Made by a program: the position numbers and the translations under genes
Shown: positions 6,154-13,146 of the stretch, piece by piece
Layout of the letters: each line of letters opens with the position of its first letter
How positions within the stretch are numbered: the stretch's first letter is position 1
Assembly: GCA_964451885.1 (NCBI GenBank)
Contig: CAYVJW010000029.1
Coordinates: 1 to 17,630 of the forward strand
DNA: 17,630 bases
Origin: CAYVJW01 sp964451885
GTDB taxonomy: Bacteria; Patescibacteriota; Gracilibacteria; UBA4473
Direction of reading: 5' to 3'
The notes under the pieces: model-generated
What the model was told of the DNA's origin: nothing
Databases searched by the model: none
The model's input: only the letters and a program-made list of their open reading frames with translations

Positions 6154-6743
6154 ACCGCAGGAAACTCATAATCTGGCATAAACATTTTTCGAGGTTCCGC
6201 TTCATCCAAAACCTCAAGAAGGATTTTTGCCGAATCTTCAAAAGGAATATCAATTCGTTTCAGAAATTTATTTTTCTTTTCTACCGGGAGAAGTCCCACA
6301 AACATTTTATTATTTTTGAATTTTTTTGCGGCTTCATCAATTGTTATCCTTTGAAGGCGAAACGGCGTCGTTTCGCCAGCACAATAAAAAACCCCATCCG
6401 AAAAAGAATTAAGCAAAAAATTACTTGGATTTTCCCCCCGGCGTTCCAAAAACCTCGAAATCCAAACATCGGCACGAATCTGAGAAACAGGAATATTTTT
6501 GGCAAAAGAAATAGCATTTAGTATTCCGGCTCCTACTCGCAGGCTGGAAAATCCACCCGGCCCGGAAATTCCGCCAATCAAAGAAAAATCCAAATTTTTT
6601 ATATCATGTTTTTTCAAAAAATCAAAAACCTCCGCTCCGTCACGCCTTTTTATTGTCCAACTTTTTTGTTCAATAAGATTATTCTGTGCGTCAAAAAGGG
6701 CACAAAAGTGAGGATCGGCAGAGGTATTGAGTATGAATTTCAT
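6150..6743 (-). CDS. tsaB: TsaB-like t6A37 biosynthesis protein
   Basis: A 197-aa protein of the ASKHA/TsaD-like fold. TsaB is a non-catalytic partner of TsaD and TsaE in forming threonylcarbamoyladenosine at A37 of ANN-decoding tRNAs. The N-terminal strand ILNTSAD (4-10) and the diagnostic loop GISGPGGFSSLRVG (58-71; usual form GPGSFTGLRIG) followed by LNAISFAKNIPV support it. Length is close to, though slightly below, typical TsaB. Its ATG directly abuts the TAG stop of the upstream gene (6744-7532), so they are co-transcribed. It ends in TAG, overlapping the convergent stop at 6153. Confidence 0.85.
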   Translation of the reverse strand: MKFILNTSADPHFCALFDAQNNLIEQKSWTIKRRDGAEVFDFLKKHDIKNLDFSLIGGISGPGGFSSLRVGAGILNAISFAKNIPVSQIRADVWISRFLERRGENPSNFLLNSFSDGVFYCAGETTPFRLQRITIDEAAKKFKNNKMFVGLLPVEKKNKFLKRIDIPFEDSAKILLEVLDEAEPRKMFMPDYEFPAV

Positions 6744-7532
6744 CTAAATATTATCCGCAGGTGCTACATTCTTTTTTACATTTTCTTCCTTTTGCAAAAA
6801 ATATTTATCATAAAAATCCCGACAGGAAGCCAAACTTTCTAATACTTTTTCATCATCCCCTTCTCGGAGTTGAACAGGATCAACTTTTAAAGTGAAATCA
6901 CCCCTATAATTTACCTGTGCCAGTTTTGTCAAAAAACTTTCGACTGGTAATAAGCCGTTTTGCGGCAGAGCATAAGGGATTCCTCTACGTACATTAGAGA
7001 GATAGATATGCCTGAGATTATTTCCTAGAAACGAAATGCTTCGCATGATTTCCTCACTTGAAATAGCCATAGCTGTAAGATCCAAACACACATCTCCGGC
7101 TTCCCTTAAAGTCATAAGGGAACTTTCGGAACGTTCGGGAATTATCCCGAACATGTTTTTCGTAGGGGTATTTCGCCTACAAAAATTCAAATCATATTTT
7201 TTAGCCAGCCGCGGAATAAGATCATTTACCCAGTTCTTATAGGCAAAGGCCATTATTTTTGGAGGATTTAGGATTATCGTAGTTCCCGAGAAATCACGAA
7301 CGGTATGGTGAAAAGGATCCATCAGTTTATCTTCCCCTTTGGAAGCCATAGAAAAAGCCCTGATAGGGATTTCAAACCGTTTTTCCAATTTTCTCAAATA
7401 CTCGACATTTTGCGTATCGTAATTTTCCGTGGTGATAGTAATCTCCACTCCGTCGAATTTCGCCTTGGCAGCAAACTCAAAAAAACGTTCTAAACCGTAG
7501 TGGGGAAGTGAATCTGAAGAAAGGAGAAGCAT
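6744..7532 (-). CDS. Xylose-isomerase-like TIM-barrel protein with degenerate metal site
   Basis: A 262-aa protein resembling the sugar phosphate isomerase/epimerase and endonuclease IV family (AP_endonuc_2). Support: the start LLLSSDSLPHYGLERFFEFA..FDGVEI, and the C-terminal pattern LRHIYLSNVRRGIPYALPQNG (split 173-193), then LPVESFLTKLAQVNYRGDFTL. However, the usual metal ligands are replaced: L.EN becomes NFCRRN (116-121), D.GH becomes DLTA (151-154), VH.SD becomes IYLSN (176-180), and the final Glu is K216. Catalysis of the family type is therefore unlikely; a structural or binding role is my inference. Its stop abuts the tsaB start (TAGATG). Confidence 0.7.
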   Translation of the reverse strand: MLLLSSDSLPHYGLERFFEFAAKAKFDGVEITITTENYDTQNVEYLRKLEKRFEIPIRAFSMASKGEDKLMDPFHHTVRDFSGTTIILNPPKIMAFAYKNWVNDLIPRLAKKYDLNFCRRNTPTKNMFGIIPERSESSLMTLREAGDVCLDLTAMAISSEEIMRSISFLGNNLRHIYLSNVRRGIPYALPQNGLLPVESFLTKLAQVNYRGDFTLKVDPVQLREGDDEKVLESLASCRDFYDKYFLQKEENVKKNVAPADNI

Positions 7533-7609
7533 TTTTTATTTTGTGTTATTTTATTTCTTTATATTTTAACAGAAAATGAGAGGATTTTCAAGGGATTTTT
7601 GAGAACTTA

Positions 7610-7680
7610 GGGCTTGTAAAAAAATAACATGTTTCAAGTTCGCTCAGATAAAATTGTTCAGATTATTATTTTACAAGTCC
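7610..7680. repeat. 18-bp inverted repeat right after the FecR gene
   Basis: Bases 7610-7627 and 7663-7680 are complementary in 16 of 18 positions, one mismatch being a G-T wobble, around a 35-base spacer. The repeat ends exactly at the stop codon of the upstream gene (7681). On the coding strand no U-run follows the 3' arm; a U7 stretch lies within it. It may terminate transcription, stabilise the mRNA 3' end, or be a small mobile repeat. Confidence 0.5.
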
Positions 7681-9195
7681 TTACTTCGGCACCTCCACCG
7701 GAGTATAAATTATCCTCACCACCGTAGCAGCACTCTTCCCGTCCGGCCCTAAAGCAAGAATTTCGTATTTATTATTGCCTTCCTTCAAGTTGCTGCGAGA
7801 TCCATATCGGGAGCTAGCAATATAGGTAAATTCCGTATCCCCGGGCTGAAATTTTTTGAGCTTATAGCCATTTACTTTCACCGTGTTTGTTTTTGGGTCG
7901 ACCGTCCCAGTGATAGTCACCACATCTGATGAAGTCTCATAGACTCCCTCATTTGCTATTATGGCAGGGCCGATGATGGTGGGGGCAACAAATTTATCGA
8001 TATCTATATTAGAAGGAGCTTTTTTGGATGGAATGCTTTCGGGAGTTTTTTGCAGAGGTTCTTCTCCATCATAAAAAACAATGACAGAGGCGGCTTCGGA
8101 TTTTTTTCCGTCTCGGGAAATGGCATACACCGAAAAACTATTTTCTCCCGGAACAAGTGTCCCAAACTTCTTTGCGGCAAAATAAGACCACTTTCTGTCT
8201 CCGGGTTGAAATTTAGTCAGGGTGAAGCCGTTTACTACGATCTGGGTTGCCTCCGGGGGAGCCGTTCCTTCGATTTTTACCACTTCGGTATCAGAGGGTA
8301 TATGAGCCTCATTTTTGGGTGATAAAATTTCCGGAGGAGTGAGCCTGTCGTCTGAAGCCTCCATTTTATTTTCTTCGGATTGTTTTATCTTTTGAGAAGC
8401 AGAAATTTCAATTTTTCGTCGAATTTGGGCAGCTTCCTGCGGATAAAATTTTCCTAAATTTTGTATATGCCATTCTGATTCAATGAAATCAGAATCAATG
8501 ATTTTTAAAACTTCTTCTCCTTTCTTGAGCTTATTAAAAGTGTCTTTGGATATGGTGAGTTTTTGACCGACTCCGACTTTAACATTTTCAACTTCTTTAT
8601 TATCCAAAACATCCACATCCACATTACCTCGAATCAGCCTTATTGTATCCTCCTTAGGCTCAGTCGATAGGGCAAAAATGGTTCCCCGGATATGAAGGTT
8701 TAACCGGTTAGTTTGTATTTCAAAACTTGATTTCGACTCCTTAATTAGATTGTCATCTGATATTTTTGCCCACAGTTGCCCCTGCTTAAGCTTCAGTACA
8801 ATATTTTTTCTGTTGGAGGCTTTTTGTTCGAGCTGAGAAAATTTAAGCTCCGTATTCTGATCCAAAAATATAATATCTCCTCCTGTAATCTTCAAAGAAA
8901 TCCGTGTATTGGTTTTTGTACGGACAGAATCTCCCGCAAAGAATTTTTGCTCAGAATAAGCTGGCGTCCAATTTTGGTTTTCTTCAAGGGTGAATTCGGC
9001 ATTGCCCTTTAATATCTGAATTTCAGCGCTCAGGGAATTTGATTGATGGGATACAAGGAGAATAGAAATGAAATGAACAATAGCCCACAAAAAAAGCCCG
9101 ATTATAGCACAAAAAACAAGCAAAGGAAGCCAGTTTTTACGGCGCCCCGCAGAACGATACTTTCTTCGGTGCGGCCGGGTAATGCCAAAATTCAT
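7681..9195 (-). CDS. Membrane-anchored FecR-domain protein with two Ig-like repeats
   Basis: About 504 aa from ATG 9195. Order: basic cytoplasmic head (RPHRRKYRSAGRRK), one membrane helix (about 22-48), then an extracytoplasmic FecR-type beta domain (about 55-225) with GDSVRTKTNTRISLKI and IRGTIFALSTE as landmarks. A helical linker (about 225-290) and two related Ig-like repeats follow. The repeats share VNGF/YxLxKFQPGD....YxAxxxxG and N.....A...DGK, one near 320-390 and one near 425-495, joined by a Pro/Ser/Lys linker. FecR domains occur in sigma regulators and in surface proteins; with no TonB or ECF partner nearby, a surface-display or wall-binding role is more likely. Two further ATGs (9207, 9219) lie just upstream, made by a tandem ACTAGAATG duplication, so the exact start is open. 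Confidence 0.75.
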   Translation of the reverse strand: MNFGITRPHRRKYRSAGRRKNWLPLLVFCAIIGLFLWAIVHFISILLVSHQSNSLSAEIQILKGNAEFTLEENQNWTPAYSEQKFFAGDSVRTKTNTRISLKITGGDIIFLDQNTELKFSQLEQKASNRKNIVLKLKQGQLWAKISDDNLIKESKSSFEIQTNRLNLHIRGTIFALSTEPKEDTIRLIRGNVDVDVLDNKEVENVKVGVGQKLTISKDTFNKLKKGEEVLKIIDSDFIESEWHIQNLGKFYPQEAAQIRRKIEISASQKIKQSEENKMEASDDRLTPPEILSPKNEAHIPSDTEVVKIEGTAPPEATQIVVNGFTLTKFQPGDRKWSYFAAKKFGTLVPGENSFSVYAISRDGKKSEAASVIVFYDGEEPLQKTPESIPSKKAPSNIDIDKFVAPTIIGPAIIANEGVYETSSDVVTITGTVDPKTNTVKVNGYKLKKFQPGDTEFTYIASSRYGSRSNLKEGNNKYEILALGPDGKSAATVVRIIYTPVEVPK

Positions 9196-9284
9196 TCTAG
9201 TTTGCATTCTAGTGAGCATTTTGCATAAAAAAAATGAAATTGGCAAGAAGAAGGAAGTGGCACAACTTTTACCTTCTAAAAATA

Positions 9285-9312
9285 TTGACTTTTCCTTTTT
9301 AAGAAATAAAGT
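9285..9312 (+). promoter_or_regulatory. Probable rpsT promoter
   Basis: TTGACT (9285-9290), 16 bases, then TAAAGT (9307-9312). Transcription would begin near 9319, about 20 bases before the rpsT ATG. The region 9247-9338 is the only intergenic space between the divergent FecR gene and rpsT. Confidence 0.45.
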
Positions 9313-9338
9313 GGTACTTGTAAAATTTTATTTTAAAA

Positions 9339-9641
9339 ATGCCAATTATTAAATCTTCTATCAAGAGAGTAAAAGTTGCTGAAAAGCGTCAGAAGCGAAA
9401 TATAATTACGAAAAAAAAATATAAAGAATTAATTAAGAAATTTATTAAGTTGATAGGAGAGGATAAAATAAAAGAAGCTCAAGACCTTTTGCCTCGAGTT
9501 CAAAAAACAGTTGATATGGCTACAAAGAAAAATCTCCTGCATAAGAATAATGCGGCACGAAAAAAATCACAGTTGGCAAAAATGGTTTTGGATCCAAAAG
9601 AGAAGAAACCAACAGAAAAGACAGCAGAGGTTAAGAAATAA
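9339..9641 (+). CDS. rpsT: 30S ribosomal protein bS20
   Basis: A 100-aa, strongly basic, helical protein that binds 16S rRNA early in 30S assembly. The N-terminus MPIIKSSIKRVKVAEKRQKRN and the segment LLHKNNAARKKSQLAKMV near residues 66-83 are typical of bS20. A lysine-rich tail of about 15 residues (PKEKKPTEKTAEVKK) extends past the usual end. It starts at ATG with an AT-only upstream region and no Shine-Dalgarno site. Its last 11 bases overlap the end of convergent lspA. Confidence 0.95.
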   Translation: MPIIKSSIKRVKVAEKRQKRNIITKKKYKELIKKFIKLIGEDKIKEAQDLLPRVQKTVDMATKKNLLHKNNAARKKSQLAKMVLDPKEKKPTEKTAEVKK

Positions 9642-10053
9642 TTTTCCGAAGCTCATACCATATATAAATTATTATTCCCACAGATATAAAGCTATCTGCT
9701 AAGTTGAAAATCGGAAAATTCCAAAAGCTAAAAAAATCAATTACTTTTCCAAGATAAATCCGATCGATTAAATTTCCCGCAGCTCCCGAAAAAATTAATA
9801 TAAAAGCTATAGATTCATATCTAGGAAGTTTTTGCATTAGCATTTTTCCCAAAAAAACAAGCATGATAACCGTGAAAGGAATTAAAAAAATACTTGGAAA
9901 CGGGATAGAAAAAGCAATTCCAGCGTTCTCAGCAAGCAGTAATTCAAAAAAATTCGTGATTTCAAGAGGGGAATCTGCCAGGTAAATACGAGCAAATAAT
10001 TTGGAAATTTGATCACAAGAGATAAGAATAAGAATCCAGAGCGATTTTTTCAT
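9631..10053 (-). CDS. lspA: Lipoprotein signal peptidase (signal peptidase II)
   Basis: A 140-aa, four-helix inner-membrane aspartyl protease that cleaves signal peptides of lipoproteins after lipidation at the Cys. Motifs: DQISK at 14-18, ENAGIAFS (42-49), GNLIDRIYLGKVIDFF (93-108) and FNLADSFI (116-123). The catalytic aspartates are D106 and D120. The protein is a little short (E. coli about 164) but all motifs are there. Its presence implies lipoproteins and an Lgt enzyme elsewhere. The 3' end overlaps rpsT by 11 bases, so neither gene has an independent terminator. Confidence 0.95.
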   Translation of the reverse strand: MKKSLWILILISCDQISKLFARIYLADSPLEITNFFELLLAENAGIAFSIPFPSIFLIPFTVIMLVFLGKMLMQKLPRYESIAFILIFSGAAGNLIDRIYLGKVIDFFSFWNFPIFNLADSFISVGIIIYIWYELRKIIS

Positions 10054-10137
10054 TTTAGAATTTGAAATATAGAATATAAAATATGGATTGAAAAGATTGT
10101 TGATTTAAAGATTTTTATTCATTTTACATTTTTAATT

Positions 10138-10143
10138 TATAAT
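10138..10143 (+). promoter_or_regulatory. Possible -10 box for aroC
   Basis: A perfect TATAAT sits 14 bases before the aroC ATG. The -35 region (TTATTC, 10115-10120) is poor. If used, the mRNA would have a leader of only about 8 bases. The flanking 10054-10157 is very AT-rich, without a gene. Confidence 0.3.
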
Positions 10144-10157
10144 TTTAAATTTTTACA

Positions 10158-11219
10158 ATGAACACATTTGGCCACTTATTCCGGCTCACCAGCTTCGGAG
10201 AAAGCCACGGAGAAGCTATGGGGGCTGTCATAGACGGATGTCCGCCGGGGCTGGAACTTTCGGAATTCGATATTCAAAAAGAACTGGACCGCCGTGCTAC
10301 GGGTCAAAGTTCTATCACCACTTCTCGAAAAGAACCGGAGAAATGCGAGATTCTATCAGGCATTTTTGAAGGCAAAACAACAGGCATGCCTTTAGCCGTT
10401 ATAGTTAAAAATAAAGATCGAAGAGCAAAAGATTATTCCAACATCAAAGATGTATTTCGGCCCTCGCACGCGGATTTCGGATTTTGGAAAAAATACGGCA
10501 TTCGCGATTATCGAGGAGGAGGAAGAAGTTCCGGACGGGAAACCATAGCCCGTGTTATAGGAGGAGCCGTGGCGAAAAAGATTTTATCTGAAACAAAAAT
10601 TTTCGGATTTGCCCGGGCTATCGGAGGGGAGGAGTTTGAATCAGTTGATCCGGAGTTTATAGAAAAAAATCCGCTTCGAATGGCGGATAAAAAAGCATTT
10701 CCCGCAATGCTAAAAAAAGTTGAGGCGTTTCGTGACGAAGGAGATTCAATCGGAGGAATTATAGAAATTTGGGTTGAAAATCCTCCTGCAGGACTAGGAA
10801 ATCCGGTATTCGGTAAACTGGAAGCAGAACTCGCTGGGGCTTGTCTTTCCGTAGGAGCTACAAAAGGATTTGAAATGGGAGAAGGATTTTCTTTAGCTGA
10901 AAAAAAAGGATCAGAAGCAAATGACCCGTTCAAAGCCGAAAAAGATAATATTAGGACGGAAAGAAATGCCAATGGAGGAATACTGGGTGGAATCTCAACA
11001 GGAGAAGATATCTGGTTCCGGGTAGCCGTAAAACCCACTCCCTCTATTGCAAAACCTCAAAAATCCGTTGATGTTCAGGGAAAAAACGTTGACCTGAAAA
11101 TAAAAGGTCGGCATGACACCATAATCGTTCCCAGAATAATCCCGGTGTTGGAGGCAATGACGGCGATGGTGTTGGTGGACCAGGTGATGGCACAGAAAGC
11201 GCAATGTGAAATATTTTAA
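10158..11219 (+). CDS. aroC: Chorismate synthase
   Basis: A 353-aa FMN-dependent enzyme for the last shikimate-pathway step, EPSP to chorismate, the branch point to aromatic amino acids. Signatures: GESHGEAMGAVIDGCPPG (14-31) with the catalytic His17, DRRATGQ (44-50), FRPSHADFGFWKKYG (100-114) with His104, and RGGGRSSGRETIARV (119-133). The end has GRHDTIIVPRIIPVLEAM with the conserved His-Asp. Length is normal. It stands alone here: no other aro genes are in the window, and neighbours on both sides run the opposite way. Confidence 0.97.
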   Translation: MNTFGHLFRLTSFGESHGEAMGAVIDGCPPGLELSEFDIQKELDRRATGQSSITTSRKEPEKCEILSGIFEGKTTGMPLAVIVKNKDRRAKDYSNIKDVFRPSHADFGFWKKYGIRDYRGGGRSSGRETIARVIGGAVAKKILSETKIFGFARAIGGEEFESVDPEFIEKNPLRMADKKAFPAMLKKVEAFRDEGDSIGGIIEIWVENPPAGLGNPVFGKLEAELAGACLSVGATKGFEMGEGFSLAEKKGSEANDPFKAEKDNIRTERNANGGILGGISTGEDIWFRVAVKPTPSIAKPQKSVDVQGKNVDLKIKGRHDTIIVPRIIPVLEAMTAMVLVDQVMAQKAQCEIF

Positions 11220-11282
11220 ACAATTCTTTTATTGAAAATTTGAGTAGAAAAAATTAATCTGAAGAACCTTGGATTTAAGAAT

Positions 11283-11627
11283 CTACTTTTCTAGATGATA
11301 AAACTGTTTGAGCGCCTCCTCTCTCCCCATAGATATTTTCCTGGAATTGCACGTTCCGCATATGGCTCTGGTTTTACCACGGACTTTTGTTATCCTGGGG
11401 GGGACTATGGCGTGGCAGTCATGGCAATAAACGGCTAATTTTAAAGTACCCCATTCCTCCTCCGGAGCGGACTTGAAATGGGCAACAACTTCCTCGTTCA
11501 TGATTTCATGAACTGAATTGATAGCATTGTCCAGGTTTTGTACAGCCATGTCTCCGGAAGATTTCCCGGATTTTTGGGCTTCATGAAGATAAGAGTCTTG
11601 AGTTTGAGATGAAGATGTATCTGTCAT
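11283..11627 (-). CDS. Small zinc-ribbon protein
   Basis: A 114-aa protein with a polar, probably flexible first 25 residues, a helical middle (about 28-52) and a C-terminal four-Cys zinc ribbon: C68-HD-C71 and C90-GT-C93, 18 residues apart. A further H72 and basic residues (RITKVRGKTR) between the pairs suggest nucleic-acid or ribosome contact (inference). I cannot assign it to a named family; a DksA/TraR-type relation is not supported because the spacing and flanking helices differ. It probably shares a transcript with no other gene: the next minus-strand gene ends 44 bases upstream of its start. Confidence 0.7.
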   Translation of the reverse strand: MTDTSSSQTQDSYLHEAQKSGKSSGDMAVQNLDNAINSVHEIMNEEVVAHFKSAPEEEWGTLKLAVYCHDCHAIVPPRITKVRGKTRAICGTCNSRKISMGREEALKQFYHLEK

Positions 11628-11671
11628 TTTTCGTGAGGTGAAGGATGCTCAAAGAAGTTTCGCGCAGCTTT

Positions 11672-12121
11672 CTATTTTTCCATTTTAATGCTTAAAAACG
11701 CTGCAGTAAAACTAATAATTTGAGCGATAAAAGCTACATAAAATCCAAACCGAACTTCCGCAAACTCAAATTCCTGGGACATGGAAAAAAGGACCGACCA
11801 CATGAGAATCAACAAAATTAGCTGTTCCAAGCCGATTAAAAGATAAAGCAGAGGCTCAGGAAAAGAAAGTTTTATTTTTCGATATTCTAAAAGCCGGTTA
11901 AGAAAAAACAGAGCAATGCACAGTGATAAAACAAAAATAAATATCCCGATTAAAAACCCTGTTCCTTCAAAAGCGTTGTAATAAAAAGAATTATCATAGA
12001 GCGGATTGGTCGTAAACCAAGGGAAAAAGCAAAAAATAGCCGTTATTAAATGAGCCCAAAAAATTATTTTAAGTTCAAAGGAAAGACTTTGATAGTTTTT
12101 ATTGAGGGAAGCGTGCTTCAT
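11672..12121 (-). CDS. Four-helix membrane protein of unknown function
   Basis: A 149-aa integral membrane protein with four hydrophobic helices at about residues 18-36, 53-76, 88-112 and 124-146. The first helix ends in CFFPWF and is followed by a loop rich in Asn and Tyr (NPLYDNSFYYNAFEGTG). The order PWF, then N-A-F-x-G-x-G-x-x-G, then a charged loop and E-x-R-F-G-x-Y-x-A recalls small CPR membrane proteins of unknown role, as far as I remember. No enzymatic motif is visible. Confidence 0.65.
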   Translation of the reverse strand: MKHASLNKNYQSLSFELKIIFWAHLITAIFCFFPWFTTNPLYDNSFYYNAFEGTGFLIGIFIFVLSLCIALFFLNRLLEYRKIKLSFPEPLLYLLIGLEQLILLILMWSVLFSMSQEFEFAEVRFGFYVAFIAQIISFTAAFLSIKMEK

Positions 12122-12129
12122 CTATATGA

Positions 12130-12157
12130 ATCTTACTTTCGCTTTTGTTGAGGTCAA
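12130..12157 (-). promoter_or_regulatory. Possible promoter giving a near-leaderless mRNA
   Basis: On the minus strand TTGACC (12157-12152), 16 bases, then TAAGAT (12135-12130). Transcription would begin about 2 bases before the ATG at 12121, that is, nearly leaderless. Confidence 0.3.
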
Positions 12158-12227
12158 GCAGTAGTAATGAATCAACTTTATTATATTATTCATATACAAT
12201 GGATTATCAATTGTCGAGATTTTCAAA

Positions 12228-12255
12228 TTGACAAATAAGAATAAAATTATATAAT
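12228..12255 (+). promoter_or_regulatory. Consensus sigma-70 promoter (TTGACA-N16-TATAAT)
   Basis: Both boxes are perfect: TTGACA (12228-12233) and TATAAT (12250-12255), 16 bases apart. It is the strongest promoter match in the window and points at the orphan gene at 12308. Confidence 0.7.
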
Positions 12256-12257
12256 CC

Positions 12258-12277
12258 CAAGTGCTTAAAAACACTTG
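12258..12277 (+). promoter_or_regulatory. Hairpin at the predicted transcript 5' end
   Basis: CAAGTG (12258-12263), 8-base loop, CACTTG (12272-12277). It covers the predicted start site (about 12262), so it may be an operator for a repressor or a short 5' mRNA hairpin. ACTTTATT follows, too weak for a firm attenuator call. Confidence 0.45.
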
Positions 12278-12307
12278 ACTTTATTATTTCATTATTTGAT
12301 GTATAAC

Positions 12308-12655
12308 ATGACAAATGAAAACAGTTTATCCCCGGCATTCGATGCGGTGATGGAAGAAGCGGACCGGATAAGACAGCAGAGGCATGAAGATGAAATAAGA
12401 GATTTAAGAGCTCGGCGTAGGGCAAATATTTTAAAAGGGATGGGGTCAGTACTTGATATTTTTCCGTCTTTAAGATCACGCAAGAAAAAAGTACGCCGAT
12501 TTTTACCGATGGAATCAGTCCAAAAGCATTTTGATGTCGTGAGAAGGGATATATTGAAGGCCATAGAAAACTGTCTTCAAGAGCATAGAATAACTCCACG
12601 GGAGTCTAGAATCATAAAGGCTAAAATTGAAAATTTATGTATAATGAATAGATAA
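12308..12655 (+). CDS. Orphan basic helical protein behind a consensus promoter
   Basis: A 115-aa protein, start MTNENSLSPAF. I chose ATG 12308; an ATG three codons earlier (12299) is possible. Residues 14-45 form an amphipathic, charged helix (EEADRIRQQRHEDEIRDLRA and more), likely coiled-coil. Residues about 58-70 are very basic (LRSRKKKVRRF). The rest (71-115) is helical with a regular R/K-E pattern. No known domain is recognised. The basic patch would suit RNA or DNA binding (inference). It is alone between a convergent-free gap and a decayed gene; the next plus-strand gene begins about 490 bases later. Confidence 0.6.
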   Translation: MTNENSLSPAFDAVMEEADRIRQQRHEDEIRDLRARRRANILKGMGSVLDIFPSLRSRKKKVRRFLPMESVQKHFDVVRRDILKAIENCLQEHRITPRESRIIKAKIENLCIMNR

Positions 12656-12668
12656 ATAAGGTTAATCA

Positions 12669-13034
12669 TTATCCACCTGTTTCTAAAGCCACATCTACGG
12701 CAGAGGAAGCAGGGAATTTTTCTTTTACTAAATCCTTAGCTCTTTGGTTTATCATATTTGACTGCTGTAATCTTAAAATCATTATCTCAGGAATTTCACT
12801 AACATTTAACCAATCCTCTAATCCATTACGCCATGCTTCCACCAAATTAATTGCTTTTTCAAAATGTGGTAAAAATAAATCAACTAATATTTTTCTGCCA
12901 AAAGAATCCTTCCTTTCTAGATCTTGCTTCTGATTGGTTTGAGCCTTAAATCAGCGGTAGATCCTTCACATTTCTCTATTATCCATGAGCTTTTTTAACG
13001 TACCTGCTTCGAAATTGTTCAGGAACGTTTTCAT
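12669..13034 (-). pseudogene. Decayed frame with two in-frame TGA codons
   Basis: One frame runs from ATG 13034 (MKTFLNNFEAGTLKKLMDNR) to TAA at 12669, 121 codons plus stop. It is broken by TGA at 12966-12968 and TGA at 12951-12953. The downstream 93 codons have no early ATG yet read as good helical protein: ILVDLFLPHFEKAINLVEAW, then ...EIPEIMILRLQQSNMINQRA and a tail ending ALETGG. TAA is followed at once by TGA. Family unknown. Because host genes here end in TGA, decay is the simplest view; transfer from a TGA-recoding lineage is the alternative. Nothing else of note is seen in 12656-13146 except the hairpin at 12997-13029. Confidence 0.55.
12997..13029. repeat. Hairpin inside the decayed frame
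   Basis: AACGTACCTG (12997-13006) and CAGGAACGTT (13020-13029) pair in 9 of 10 positions around a 13-base loop. T-rich sequence lies on both sides (T6 before, TTTCATTTC after). It could be a terminator for either strand. Confidence 0.35.
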
Positions 13035-13146
13035 TTCATATTTTTAGCGTTGAACGACCCTGATATGAGTTATAAATCGAATTACAAATTTTGGATTATC
13101 AAGCGAATGCGTATACAGTAATCATACTTTTAGTATTAATTTAGGA

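Noticed and set aside
10508..11038. A 176-codon minus-strand frame.
   Set aside because: It is a shadow of aroC, which has full family motifs.
11283..11627. DksA/TraR assignment for the four-Cys protein.
   Set aside because: The protein has a zinc ribbon but lacks the DksA coiled-coil tip and the expected spacing.
1757..12953. Shared 12-mer CGCTGATTTAAG between the 1690-1872 frame and the decayed frame at 12669-13034.
   Set aside because: Twelve-base matches are expected by chance over 17.6 kb on two strands, and neighbouring bases do not match.
1960..13020. The 10-mer AAATTGTTCA occurs near 1963, 7651 and 13012, suggesting a dispersed element.
   Set aside because: The flanks do not align well, and short AT-rich words recur by chance in a window of this size.
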